Assembly (NCBI GenBank): GCA_947305045.1
Contig: CAMZCW010000002.1
Location: forward strand, 1 to 57,383
Length of the DNA stretch: 57,383 nucleotides
From: an uncultured Bacteroidales bacterium
GTDB lineage: Bacteria; Bacteroidota; Bacteroidia; Bacteroidales; UBA932
Reading direction: 5' to 3'
The notes beneath the pieces are model-generated. The model was given only the letters and a program-made list of their open reading frames with translations. It ran no database searches and was not told the origin of the DNA. The position numbers were made by a program, and so were the translations under genes. This document shows positions 33,570 to 41,271 of the stretch, one piece after another. Position 1 is the stretch's first letter. Every line of letters starts with the position of its first letter.

Positions 33570-33923
33570 TTAAAGCACACCCACCCCCATCTGAGTGGCC
33601 TCCGGGGCTTCCCACTGTGCTTTAACCACCCTCACTGGCCCCCGTTAAAGCACACCCTCCCTCATCAGAGCACCCTCTGCGGCAGCAAGGTGTGCTTTAA
33701 CCACCCTCCTGGCTCACGTTAAAGCACACCCACCCCCTCCAGACCGTCCTCAGAGCCATGCCCCTGTGCTTTAACCACCATCCCTGAACCCCATTAAAGC
33801 ACCCCCATCCCCCTCTGAGTGGCCTCAGTGGCATCCTGCTGTGCTTTAACCACCCTCTCAGGTTCCCGTTAAAGCACACCTACCCCCTCTGAGTGGCCTC
33901 AGTGGCATCCCGCTGTGCTTTAT
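33570..33923. repeat. Array of five 75-bp palindromic units
   Basis: Arms TTAAAGCACA...TGTGCTTTAA bound units at 33570-33625, 33645-33700, 33719-33774, 33794-33849 and 33869-33923 (start spacing 75, 74, 75, 75). Each unit is about 56 bp, with 18-19 bp between. Several carry a central CTGAG-TGGC-CTCAG hairpin. The fourth left arm and fifth right arm each differ at the last base. A sixth, reversed copy is at 36641-36696. Confidence 0.92.
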
Positions 33924-34043
33924 TGCCCGGCAGTCCAGCTGTTGCCACGTTTTTGCCCCCAAATGCGCCCCTGGCGGACCTTTCGGACCGCCAGCGCTAC
34001 GCTTAGGCCGGTTTTCGCGCCCGTGGCGGTCCTCCCTGACCGT
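33866..34043. repeat. Left outer inverted-repeat arm flanking hflX
   Basis: About 178 bp that pair imperfectly (roughly four in five bases by eye) with the reverse complement of 36520-36696. It starts with palindromic unit 5 and continues through GTTGCCACGTTTTTG and TTTTCGCGCCCGTGGCGGTC. Confidence 0.8.
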
Positions 34044-34114
34044 TGCGGTTGCCCCGCTCGTGGCTGGTCCTGCCCACCCCACCTCCGAAGGTACTGTGAC
34101 TGTGCACTCAGCGA

Positions 34115-34249
34115 CTTCCGGAAGGAAAGCGGAACCCTCTTGGGCCCTTTAACGGTGCCCGAGAGGGTTTCCGCTAGCCGCCGAGCCGCGTATTGCGAGG
34201 CGGCGGTTCCGTGTACTGGTAACCGCCGCACCTGGTTGTGTGCGGCGGT
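34115..34249. repeat. Left arm of inner inverted repeat
   Basis: Contains CTTCCGGAAGGAAAGCGG, GGGCCCTTTAA, CCGCCGAGCCG and GCGAGGCGG, all found in reverse complement at 34859-34995. The arms bracket about 600 bp of low-complexity DNA. Confidence 0.8.
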
Positions 34250-34258
34250 GCATCTCTC

Positions 34259-34372
34259 CGTGACAGCTAACATCTTCTTCCACAATGATTTACATACTAA
34301 TCCTCGTTCAAAATCCGAACGAGGAATGTATTATATTTTATTGATAATCAAAATCTTAGTTGCCACTCGCTC
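34259..34372. repeat. Structured AT-rich element, copy 1
   Basis: Begins CGTGACAGCTAA and ends TTAGTTGCCACTCG, with a central hairpin CCTCGTTC-AAAATCC-GAACGAGG (34302-34324). The reverse complement of 36340-36444 is clearly homologous. Confidence 0.75.
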
Positions 34373-34399
34373 TGTGTGCAAATGTGGCGGATAAATTTT

Positions 34400-34690
34400 G
34401 TACAGGTTATAAAGGATAGTGCGGTAAGTGGCGCTGATCAGCGTAGTGTAGCGCAGGTCGGTGGGGTAAGGGGAGCAGGAGGGTACAGTGAACGGTGCAG
34501 GTCGGGGTAGTGTGGAGCGGGTCGGTACGATAAGTGGTGTAGGAGGGCGCAGTCAGCAGTATAGGCCAGAGGGGGATGCTACAGGTCTGTGAAGTAAGCG
34601 GCGCAGGAGGGTGGGGTCGGTGGCGCAGGTCGGTGGGGCAAGTGGTACAGGTCCGATTTAATGGTGGTGACCTGCTCCGCTAAAATGCCC
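34400..34690. other. G-rich degenerate repeat region without genes
   Basis: Strongly strand-biased (G over C) with recurring variants of GGCGCAGGTCGGTGGGGTAAG and GGAGGGTACAG. No coding frame, promoter or RNA gene recognised. Confidence 0.6.
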
Positions 34691-34707
34691 AGATTGGCGA
34701 TTCGTGG

Positions 34708-34760
34708 TGCCGGTCAGTAGGGTAAAAACAGACTTGTGCCGTTCACCTCACTGACCGGCA
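34708..34760. repeat. 11-bp perfect inverted repeat
   Basis: TGCCGGTCAGT (34708-34718) and ACTGACCGGCA (34750-34760), 31 bp apart. Confidence 0.7.
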
Positions 34761-34765
34761 CCATT

Positions 34766-34820
34766 GGGTACACTGACCTGTACCGAGGGGTACACTGACC
34801 TGTACCGAGGGGTACACCGA
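34766..34820. repeat. 22-bp tandem repeat, about 2.5 copies
   Basis: Unit GGGGTACACTGACCTGTACC plus GA at 34766-34786 (one G short), 34787-34808, and a partial 34809-34820. Confidence 0.85.
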
Positions 34821-34858
34821 ACTGCGCCACGCCCTTACCGACCAGCACCAGAGGTTGG

Positions 34859-34995
34859 CCGCCGCACAATACCAAGTGCGGCGGCTGGCAGAACACGGAA
34901 CCACCGCCTCGCATAACTCGGCTCGGCGGTTAGCGGGAAAAATTTTCCGGGCTCCATTAAAGGGCCCAGAAAATTTCCCCGCTTTCCTTCCGGCA
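34859..34995. repeat. Right arm of inner inverted repeat
   Basis: Reverse-complement partner of 34115-34249; includes CCGCCTCGCATAACTCGGC and CTTTCCTTCCGG. Confidence 0.8.
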
Positions 34996-35074
34996 AGGAG
35001 AATAGGCTTGGCCTGGAATCCCAAGGCGAGATAATTTCCCCGCTTTCCTTCCGGCATGGAGACCAGGCTTGGCC
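34972..35074. repeat. Tandem duplication, 61-bp offset, upstream of hflX
   Basis: AATTTCCCCGCTTTCCTTCC plus GGCAAGGAGAATAGGCTTGGCC at 34972-35013 recurs with few changes at 35033-35074. The second copy supplies the -33 TTG of the hflX promoter. Confidence 0.8.
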
Positions 35075-35099
35075 GGGCATTGCTTTTTTTGTATCTTTG
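35069..35099 (+). promoter_or_regulatory. Promoter of hflX (near-leaderless)
   Basis: TTG (35069-35071), 20 bp, TATCTTTG (35092-35099). The ATG at 35107 is 8 bp past the -7 box, so the transcript would start at or next to the initiation codon. Confidence 0.65.
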
Positions 35100-35106
35100 T
35101 GCTCGT

Positions 35107-36291
35107 ATGAGCGAATTTAAAACTAACAAAGCGGTATTTGTGGGCGTCATCCTGGAAAAGGGCGGCGAACGCAAGGTGCAGGAATACCTGGACGAGCTCG
35201 CCTTCCTGGCGGAGACCGCCGGTGCCCTCCCGGACAAAATGTTTACCCAGCGGCTGGACCGCCCGGACAAGGCCACTTATATCGGCCCGGGAAAGCTGGA
35301 GGAAATCAAAGAATACTGCCAGGAGAACGAGATAGAGTACGTTATCTTTGACGATGAACTCACGGGCATGCAGCAGCGCAACATCGAGAAGGTGATTGCC
35401 TGCTCGGACGTGATAGACCGTACCAGCCTCATCCTGGAAATCTTTGCCCAGCGGGCCAAGACCTCCTATGCCAAAATGCAGGTGGAGCTGGCCCACTACA
35501 ACTACATGCTTCCCCGCCTGGCGGGCATGTGGACGCACTTGGAGCGTCAGCGCGGCGGCATGGGTACCCGCGGCGGTATGGGTGAGACCCAGATTGAAAT
35601 CGACCGCCGTATTGTGAAGCAGCGCATCTCCAAGCTCAAGGAGGACTTGAAGAAGGTGGACAAGCAGATGGCCACGCAAAGGAGCAACAGAGGCTCCCTG
35701 GTGCGTCTGGCCCTGGTGGGCTATACCAATGTGGGGAAAAGCACCCTCATGAACTTACTGGCCAAAAGTGACGTCTTTGCGGAGAACAAACTCTTCGCCA
35801 CCCTGGACACCACTGTCCGGAAGGTGGTCATTGAGAACGTTCCGTTCCTCCTGAGCGACACCGTCGGCTTTATCCGCAAACTGCCCACCCAGCTGGTGGA
35901 GGCCTTCAAGAGCACCCTGGACGAGGTCCGCGAGGCCGATGTCCTGGTGCACGTGGTGGACATCTCGCACCCGGACTTCGAGGAGCAGATGCAGGTGGTG
36001 GAACAGACCCTTCGGGACATTAACGCCGCCAACAAGCCGGTGTACGTAGTGTTCAATAAGGTCGATGCCTACACCTATGAGCCCTACGACGAGTTTTCGC
36101 TCACGCCCAAACAGCCCATCAACCGCACGCTGGAGGAGCTCAAGACCAGCTGGATTGCCAGCGAAAAAACACCGTGCATCTTCATCAGCGCCCGCGAGAA
36201 AATCGGCATCGAGAAACTCCGGAACGACCTCTACAAGATTGTAGCGGAGATCCACGCCGGCCGCTACCCCTTCAACAATTTCCTGTGGTAA
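35107..36291 (+). CDS. hflX: GTPase HflX
   Basis: 394 residues from ATG 35107. N-terminal HflX domain with D-R-P-D-K-A-T-Y-I-G-P-G-K and D-D-E-L-T-G-M-Q-Q-R-N-I-E, then R-G-G-M-G-T-R-G-G-M-G-E-T-Q-I-E-x-D-R-R, then the G domain with G1 G-Y-T-N-V-G-K-S-T, G3 D-T-V-G-F-I and G4 N-K-V-D. It splits stalled or stressed 70S ribosomes. The longer frame from 35056 passes through the promoter and is rejected. The gene stands alone, bracketed on both sides by inverted repeats (33866-34372 and 36340-36696). Confidence 0.95.
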   Translation: MSEFKTNKAVFVGVILEKGGERKVQEYLDELAFLAETAGALPDKMFTQRLDRPDKATYIGPGKLEEIKEYCQENEIEYVIFDDELTGMQQRNIEKVIACSDVIDRTSLILEIFAQRAKTSYAKMQVELAHYNYMLPRLAGMWTHLERQRGGMGTRGGMGETQIEIDRRIVKQRISKLKEDLKKVDKQMATQRSNRGSLVRLALVGYTNVGKSTLMNLLAKSDVFAENKLFATLDTTVRKVVIENVPFLLSDTVGFIRKLPTQLVEAFKSTLDEVREADVLVHVVDISHPDFEEQMQVVEQTLRDINAANKPVYVVFNKVDAYTYEPYDEFSLTPKQPINRTLEELKTSWIASEKTPCIFISAREKIGIEKLRNDLYKIVAEIHAGRYPFNNFLW

Positions 36292-36339
36292 GGGCAAGGC
36301 TTCATCCGATCTGCTGTACCGGGGCCGATTGTATCATCC

Positions 36340-36444
36340 CCGTCGTGGCAGCTAATCGCTTGATTATTAGTAAGATGCCATATAATCATCGTTCAAAATC
36401 CGAACGAGGATTAGTACACAAATCCATGATTATCAGGCGATTAG
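36340..36444. repeat. Structured AT-rich element, copy 2 (inverted)
   Basis: Homologous to 34259-34372 in opposite orientation. It is itself palindromic: AGCTAATCGCTTGAT near the left end pairs with ATCAGGCGATTAGCT near the right, and the centre is TCGTTC-AAAATCC-GAACGA (36389-36407). Confidence 0.75.
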
Positions 36445-36519
36445 CTGTCACAACGGGAGAGACCTTCGAAGGCGGAATAGTCTCCAAACAGGCGCTGATG
36501 GTCCAGGCCACGGACCTTA

Positions 36520-36696
36520 GAAGGCGGGGAGGACCGCCACGGGCGCGAAAACGGGGGAAAACGTAGCATTGGCGGGCCAGAAGGTCCGCTAGTGGCGCAA
36601 TTAGGGGCCAAAACGTGGCAGCAGCGGGACCTACCGGGCATTAAAGCACAGCGGGATGCCACTGAGGGCACTCAGATGGGGGTGGGTGTGCTTTAA
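36520..36696. repeat. Right outer inverted-repeat arm flanking hflX, with palindromic unit 6
   Basis: Reverse-complement partner of 33866-34043. The palindromic unit TTAAAGCACA...TGTGCTTTAA lies at 36641-36696, again 56 bp, with central CTGAG-GGCA-CTCAG. The rest of the 36292-36736 gap shows no gene. Confidence 0.82.
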
Positions 36697-36736
36697 CGGG
36701 GCCCGGGGAGAGCGGCAACCCAGAGCCCGGGGAGCA

Positions 36737-37594
36737 TTAAAAGGCGTAGCCCAGGCCGATGGTGAAGCTGTTGCCCAGGGCAGGGGAGGCAGTGAGGTAG
36801 CTCACGTCCAGGTGAATGCCGATAAACTTCATACCCAGTCCCAGGGCCAGGTATGAAGGCACGGGCGCGGTGGCGGAGCCGTAGTGATACCCCGCGCGGG
36901 CAAAGAGCATGTCTTTCCAGGCGTACTGCACACCCCCGGCCACCGCAAAGCCACCGGCAAAGAAAATATCGGTATCGGCCTGCAAGGAAAGACCAAAATC
37001 AAAGGCGTATCCCACCCCCACCACGGCCGATGACGGCAGCGCATAACTCCCGCCTCCTGCCGCCTTCACGGGCGTTCCCAGCGAAGCCACACCGGCCGTA
37101 GCACGGAAGCCCGCCATGTTGAACAGGAGGAAGGCATCGGCCACAAACGCTTGATAGGCAACCTCTTTGGTGAGCCCTTGGCGCGCATATTTGGCTTTAA
37201 CGCCAATGGACAGGTAATCCGTAAAGGCCACACCGGCCCCCAGCCCCACCACCAGATCCGAAGGCATAAAGAAACTGCCGTCTGTGAGAGCAAACTCCTC
37301 GCCCATCTGGTAGCCCACGGTAAGGCCCACACCCACGCGTTTTCCAATACGGATGCCGGAAAGCAAATTCAGATGATTGGCTTTAGCCACCGAAGGCGCC
37401 CAGCGCTGGTAAGACAACTGTACATCGCTCCCCGTGAAAGGAATGGCCGCCGGGTTATACAGAGAAGACAAAGCCTGCGTACCACCCACAGTGGCCGCAT
37501 CCCGGTTCACCGGCAAAAACAGCATAGCCGTATTCTGGGCCGATAAGACAAAAGCCCAAAAAAGCAATAGCAAAAGGATTGTCCATTTTTTCAT
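36737..37594 (-). CDS. PorV/PorQ-like outer-membrane beta-barrel protein 1
   Basis: 285 residues: signal peptide (W-A-F-V-L-S-A-Q), N-terminal N-R-D-A-A-T-V-G-G and Y-N-P-A-A-I-P-F as in the PorV/PorQ/FadL-like barrels of Bacteroidota, then regular amphipathic strands ending in aromatic Y-A-F. In type IX secretion PorV shuttles cargo and PorQ docks at the attachment complex. Here the C-terminus (D-V-S-Y-L-T-A-S-P-A-L-G-N, then I-G-L-G-Y) is nearly shared with the next gene upstream, so the two are paralogues. The neighbouring protease carries a T9SS sorting domain, which supports the context. Confidence 0.7.
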   Translation of the reverse strand: MKKWTILLLLLFWAFVLSAQNTAMLFLPVNRDAATVGGTQALSSLYNPAAIPFTGSDVQLSYQRWAPSVAKANHLNLLSGIRIGKRVGVGLTVGYQMGEEFALTDGSFFMPSDLVVGLGAGVAFTDYLSIGVKAKYARQGLTKEVAYQAFVADAFLLFNMAGFRATAGVASLGTPVKAAGGGSYALPSSAVVGVGYAFDFGLSLQADTDIFFAGGFAVAGGVQYAWKDMLFARAGYHYGSATAPVPSYLALGLGMKFIGIHLDVSYLTASPALGNSFTIGLGYAF

Positions 37595-37645
37595 GTCACA
37601 AAGTTACGTCTTTTTTATTCCACTTCAAACCGACACAAGCGAGAT

Positions 37646-37748
37646 GGTATATAAATCAATGATTAGTAACAACTTACACAATTGAACGGGACCCAAAACG
37701 GGCCCCGTTCATTACAACAAATTCTTGACTTACAATCACTTATATACC
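37646..37748 (-). terminator. Terminator hairpin inside a larger inverted element
   Basis: Central hairpin GAACGGGACCC-AAAAC-GGGCCCCGTTC (37684-37710); the one odd pair is a G-U wobble only in minus-strand RNA, so it likely ends transcription of the barrel gene at 37754-38680. Outer arms GGTATATAAATCAATGATTA (from 37646) and TACAATCACTTATATACC (to 37748) are imperfectly complementary. Confidence 0.6.
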
Positions 37749-37753
37749 ACGCG

Positions 37754-38680
37754 TCAGAAGGAATACCCCAGGCCGATAGCCAAAGTATTGCCCAGCGCCG
37801 GGGAGGCCGTGAGGTAGCTCACATCCAGGCGGAAGCCGTGGAACTTGCCACCGATGCCAATTCCCAGATGAGAAGGGATCACACAGTACTGCGTAGCGTA
37901 GCAGTAACCCACGCGCGCAAAGACCATGTCGTTCCAACAATACTGGGCGCCAATGGCGGCGGAGAAGTTCTTGGAGAAGTAATAGTCAAAATCGGCCATT
38001 ACATCTATACGGTTTACCTGTGCGAAACCAATGCCCCAGTTGCCGGCCAGTTTGATGGACGTGGGCTGCGAGGCTGTCTTCCTGTTAGAAGCCGTGATAT
38101 TGGTACCCAGGGTAGAGACACCGGCCGTGAAGCGCAGGTCCTTATTGACCGCATAAGCCAAAAAGATGTCCCCGCTGAAGCCGTTATAAGACAAGTCTGC
38201 AGAAAGCTTCTGTATGGCAAAACGGGCATTGACACCGATGCTGAAATGCCCGCCGATACCAAAACCGGCACCCAGGGCTATCACGTGCCCTTTAGGGCTG
38301 AACGAGCCGCTTACCTGTCCATTATAGTCCTGAACGTCGTAGGGAGCACCATTCTGCAGCGTATAGCCCAGGGAAATGCCCACCCGCTTGGAGAACTTAT
38401 AAGCCACACCGGCCGCAATATTGGTGGATTTTGCCGACGAAGGAGCCCACAGCTGGAAAGCGGCGGAAGCATCCAGCTCACCCTGATAGAAGGGCAGTAT
38501 GGAGGCATTGGAAAAGGCCGAATAGGCAGCGGTAGCATTGGATGCAGAACCTGCACCGGCAAGGGCGGCCGTGGCCGGATTCAGGTCAATTCTGGTGAAA
38601 GGAAGCGCATCCGTTCCCTGCGCCTGGGCAGAGACGGCAATAAAAGCCAGAGCAAAAACGGTTGATACAAATCTTTTCAT
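37754..38680 (-). CDS. PorV/PorQ-like outer-membrane beta-barrel protein 2
   Basis: 308 residues: signal peptide ending V-S-A-Q-A-Q, then L-N-P-A-T-A-A-L-A-G-A-G-S-A-S-N-A as in PorV/PorQ family barrels, strands throughout, and an aromatic terminus (I-G-L-G-Y-S-F). Paralogue of the gene at 36737-37594. It lies 6 bp after the T9SS-type protease gene and is surely co-transcribed with it. A dedicated cargo-release barrel for that protease is a reasonable inference. Confidence 0.72.
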   Translation of the reverse strand: MKRFVSTVFALAFIAVSAQAQGTDALPFTRIDLNPATAALAGAGSASNATAAYSAFSNASILPFYQGELDASAAFQLWAPSSAKSTNIAAGVAYKFSKRVGISLGYTLQNGAPYDVQDYNGQVSGSFSPKGHVIALGAGFGIGGHFSIGVNARFAIQKLSADLSYNGFSGDIFLAYAVNKDLRFTAGVSTLGTNITASNRKTASQPTSIKLAGNWGIGFAQVNRIDVMADFDYYFSKNFSAAIGAQYCWNDMVFARVGYCYATQYCVIPSHLGIGIGGKFHGFRLDVSYLTASPALGNTLAIGLGYSF

Positions 38681-38686
38681 AGCGCA

Positions 38687-41269
38687 CTATTTTTTAATGA
38701 CCGTTTTGTTATACTTTTTGTCACCATAGGTAAATACAACGGAATATTTACCCGGGGCACATTTGGCCATATCCACAACGGCGGGAGTGAAGGCACTGGA
38801 ATTCTGTTTTCCGGTATATACCAACGCACCGGTAGCGCCATAGACGGAAATCACCGTCTCTTTCTCCTCTATACCCGTAGAGATATACAGATTATCCTCG
38901 ACAGGCATCGGATACAGGGAAACCTCCACGGAAGCCTCACGGGAAATAACGCCAAAACTCATGCTGGCCGATTCCCCACGGGCATCCGTTGCCGTAACGG
39001 TAATTTTGGCTGCACCGTAGGCCAGGGCCGTAACAATCAGGTTTTCGCCGTCGTTCACAGCGTGGAATTTAGTTTTGTCGCTTATCTGCACATCCAGCGA
39101 AAGCGGCTCGCCGTCATCGTCCTTGAAAATACCCTCAATGGGGAAGGTCTTCTCTTTTCCTGGAGCGTCAAACTGCTGATTGCTGATAGGATTTACCACC
39201 ACAGGCGGGTTGTTGGGCAAAAGGGTATAGGTAACGGAAACTGTTGCCGATAAACCATATTGATCCTTTACGGTGATGGTTCCCGTATAGGTTCCGCCGG
39301 GCGCCTGCGGGCCGTTCACCTGAATCATGAAACCACCGTTGACGATATCCGGCTGCAGGGAATCCGCCGCAGAGCCGGCTTTGTACGTCACCGTGACCTC
39401 GTGTCCATCCGGATCCCCAATGCTGAGCGGAATGCTCCAAACTTCGTAGTTCTTGTGGGGCGGAATGGGATCGAGCCCAATGGTCACGTAAGGCGGGTTG
39501 TTGACACCGGTCGTCACCTCCTTGATAGGAGCCAGGGCCGAATAGCCATTGTCGTAGGAATAGGCCGCCAAGGTAACATAGTACTTGGTTTCGAACTCCA
39601 GGCCGCTGATGGTACCCGTAACCTCATCCCCCACATTATACGTAGAGGTAAGCTTATTGGCACGGACAACATTGCTTCCGGGATGCGCCGGATCCATGGT
39701 TTCCAGTGCACTCTTTTCCTTACTGGCAAAGAGCATGGCTGCGTAAGATGCGGAGCCCTTACTGGTGGGCGTAACGTTCCAGGTCAGGTTCACATTGTTG
39801 GACTGGGAGCATGCACTATACTCCGTAATAGCCATGGGGCTGCCGGTATCGCCGTATAGAATGGCACCATAAGCATCCACCAGCGGGCCGATAGGGGTTC
39901 CGGAAGCAGAAATGAAGCCCTGCTTGGCACCATTCACCAGTTTGGTCCAAAGCATATCGGCCGTAAAGCCGGGACCACCGCAGTAGGAGACCACCAGGGC
40001 GGCAACACCGGACACGTGCGGACAAGCCATCGACGTGCCGCTCGCGTTGCCATATTTGTTACCCGGCTGCGTACTGTAGATACTGCTTCCAGGAGCACAG
40101 ATATCCACCCAGTCTCCATAGTTGGAGAAGGAGGAACGATGGGCGGTACGGTCCATTGCGCCAACCGCAAGGATGCGCTCATAATTACCCGGCGCGCCAT
40201 AGGGAATATTGTCATTACCGGCAGCAAAAATAACAATGCCGCCTTTCATCGGGGAATCTGCCTTCTGGTTACCGGAAGCGTCACAGCCGGCATACTTGAT
40301 GAAGTAATCTACAGCCGCTTTGGTAGCAGCGTCGATACGCAAGCTCTTGGCACGTTCCAGTTCATCGGCGGAAATGTGGCCGTCTTCATTGATATCCACC
40401 ACATAGCCCCAGCTATTCTGGGAGATGACGGCGCCATGGTTGGCCCCCCAACGGATAGCGTCTGCAGAAGAGCCATTGCGCTTGGTACCAAAGAACTGGC
40501 AGGACATAATTTTTACGCCCGGCTTGTTCGCCGCAAAGTTACCACCGGCAATACCGCTCACACCCTTTCCATTGTTGTTCACGGCGGCAATGGTTCCAGC
40601 CACGTGCGTACCATGGCTCATGGGCTCCACATTGTAGCTGCCATCGGCAAAGTTACGGCTGCCGTTGGAACCGCCCGGGATGCAGTTCCAGGCCAGGTCT
40701 TCGTGCTCCAGATCCACACCCTCGTCCACAACGGACACAATCACGTCGGGATTACCCGTGGTGTACTCTCTCCAGACCGGCAGACAGTTCACATCGGCAC
40801 CCTGCGTGTTGCCATTGATAAAGCCCCACTGGGTATTCAGTCCTGGGTCATTGAAAATGGCGTCGTTCAGGAAAACCTGCGGCTGCGGCTCGGCGGAAAT
40901 AATGCCGGGCAGGGAGGAAAGATCCATGCTGGCCTTGGTGACAGGCGCCTTGGCAGGGTCATACTCCACAAAGTAGAAGTCTCTCAGACCGGCAGCCCGT
41001 TCCCTTTCACGGAACTCCTCGGGGCACTCCTCCTCCGGAAATACCGGATACATGGCCGTGACGCCCATTTCACGCAAGGTCTCACGGACATCTACCGACT
41101 TCGTGGCAACTTCATCCGCAAAACGGACCAGGATGATACCGGGCTCATAACCGGCCTCTTCCGAAAGAGCGGTTTCTTCTTCCAGAACCGGCTCTTGCTG
41201 CGGTTCGCGCTGGCAAGCTATATTGGCAAGCAGTACCAGTGAGAGGAATAAGGATAATTGTTTTTTCAT
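38687..41269 (-). CDS. Subtilisin-like (S8) protease with T9SS C-terminal sorting domain
   Basis: 860 residues. A signal sequence ends with a cysteine (A-N-I-A-C), a weak lipobox. Then an inhibitor-I9-like propeptide (about 40-135), and the catalytic domain with the triad Asp (V-S-V-V-D-E-G-V-D, near 178), His (S-H-G-T-H-V-A-G-T, near 219) and Ser (G-T-S-M-A-C-P-H-V-S-G, near 411). Then come a fibronectin-III-like domain (about 490-600), cadherin/Ig-like repeats (about 600-770) and a type A T9SS sorting domain (S-L-Y-P-M-P-V-E-D-N-L-Y-I, then A-P-G-K-Y-S-V-V-F). It is predicted to be secreted or anchored at the surface and to digest protein. It sits between two PorV-like barrels and a SusCD pair, suggesting surface proteolysis coupled to peptide uptake. 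Confidence 0.9.
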   Translation of the reverse strand: MKKQLSLFLSLVLLANIACQREPQQEPVLEEETALSEEAGYEPGIILVRFADEVATKSVDVRETLREMGVTAMYPVFPEEECPEEFRERERAAGLRDFYFVEYDPAKAPVTKASMDLSSLPGIISAEPQPQVFLNDAIFNDPGLNTQWGFINGNTQGADVNCLPVWREYTTGNPDVIVSVVDEGVDLEHEDLAWNCIPGGSNGSRNFADGSYNVEPMSHGTHVAGTIAAVNNNGKGVSGIAGGNFAANKPGVKIMSCQFFGTKRNGSSADAIRWGANHGAVISQNSWGYVVDINEDGHISADELERAKSLRIDAATKAAVDYFIKYAGCDASGNQKADSPMKGGIVIFAAGNDNIPYGAPGNYERILAVGAMDRTAHRSSFSNYGDWVDICAPGSSIYSTQPGNKYGNASGTSMACPHVSGVAALVVSYCGGPGFTADMLWTKLVNGAKQGFISASGTPIGPLVDAYGAILYGDTGSPMAITEYSACSQSNNVNLTWNVTPTSKGSASYAAMLFASKEKSALETMDPAHPGSNVVRANKLTSTYNVGDEVTGTISGLEFETKYYVTLAAYSYDNGYSALAPIKEVTTGVNNPPYVTIGLDPIPPHKNYEVWSIPLSIGDPDGHEVTVTYKAGSAADSLQPDIVNGGFMIQVNGPQAPGGTYTGTITVKDQYGLSATVSVTYTLLPNNPPVVVNPISNQQFDAPGKEKTFPIEGIFKDDDGEPLSLDVQISDKTKFHAVNDGENLIVTALAYGAAKITVTATDARGESASMSFGVISREASVEVSLYPMPVEDNLYISTGIEEKETVISVYGATGALVYTGKQNSSAFTPAVVDMAKCAPGKYSVVFTYGDKKYNKTVIKK

Positions 41270-41271
41270 AT

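Noticed and set aside
33185..33625. Collagen-like or GLTG-repeat protein genes in the repeat block
   Set aside because: Open frames on both strands come from low-complexity DNA; no signal, start context or Gly-X-Y periodicity.
33570..33923. CRISPR array
   Set aside because: The spacing is regular, but the 56-bp units are palindromic and imperfect, the 19-bp intervals are similar to one another instead of unique, and no cas gene is present.
33697..34394. Small proteins with K-H-S-x-M-P-L-R-P-L-R-G-G sequences
   Set aside because: These frames only translate the palindromic units and their flanks; the peptide follows the DNA symmetry and has no other support.
36292..36736. Small gene between hflX and the PorV-like barrel
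   Set aside because: The frames there translate the inverted-repeat arm and palindromic unit only.
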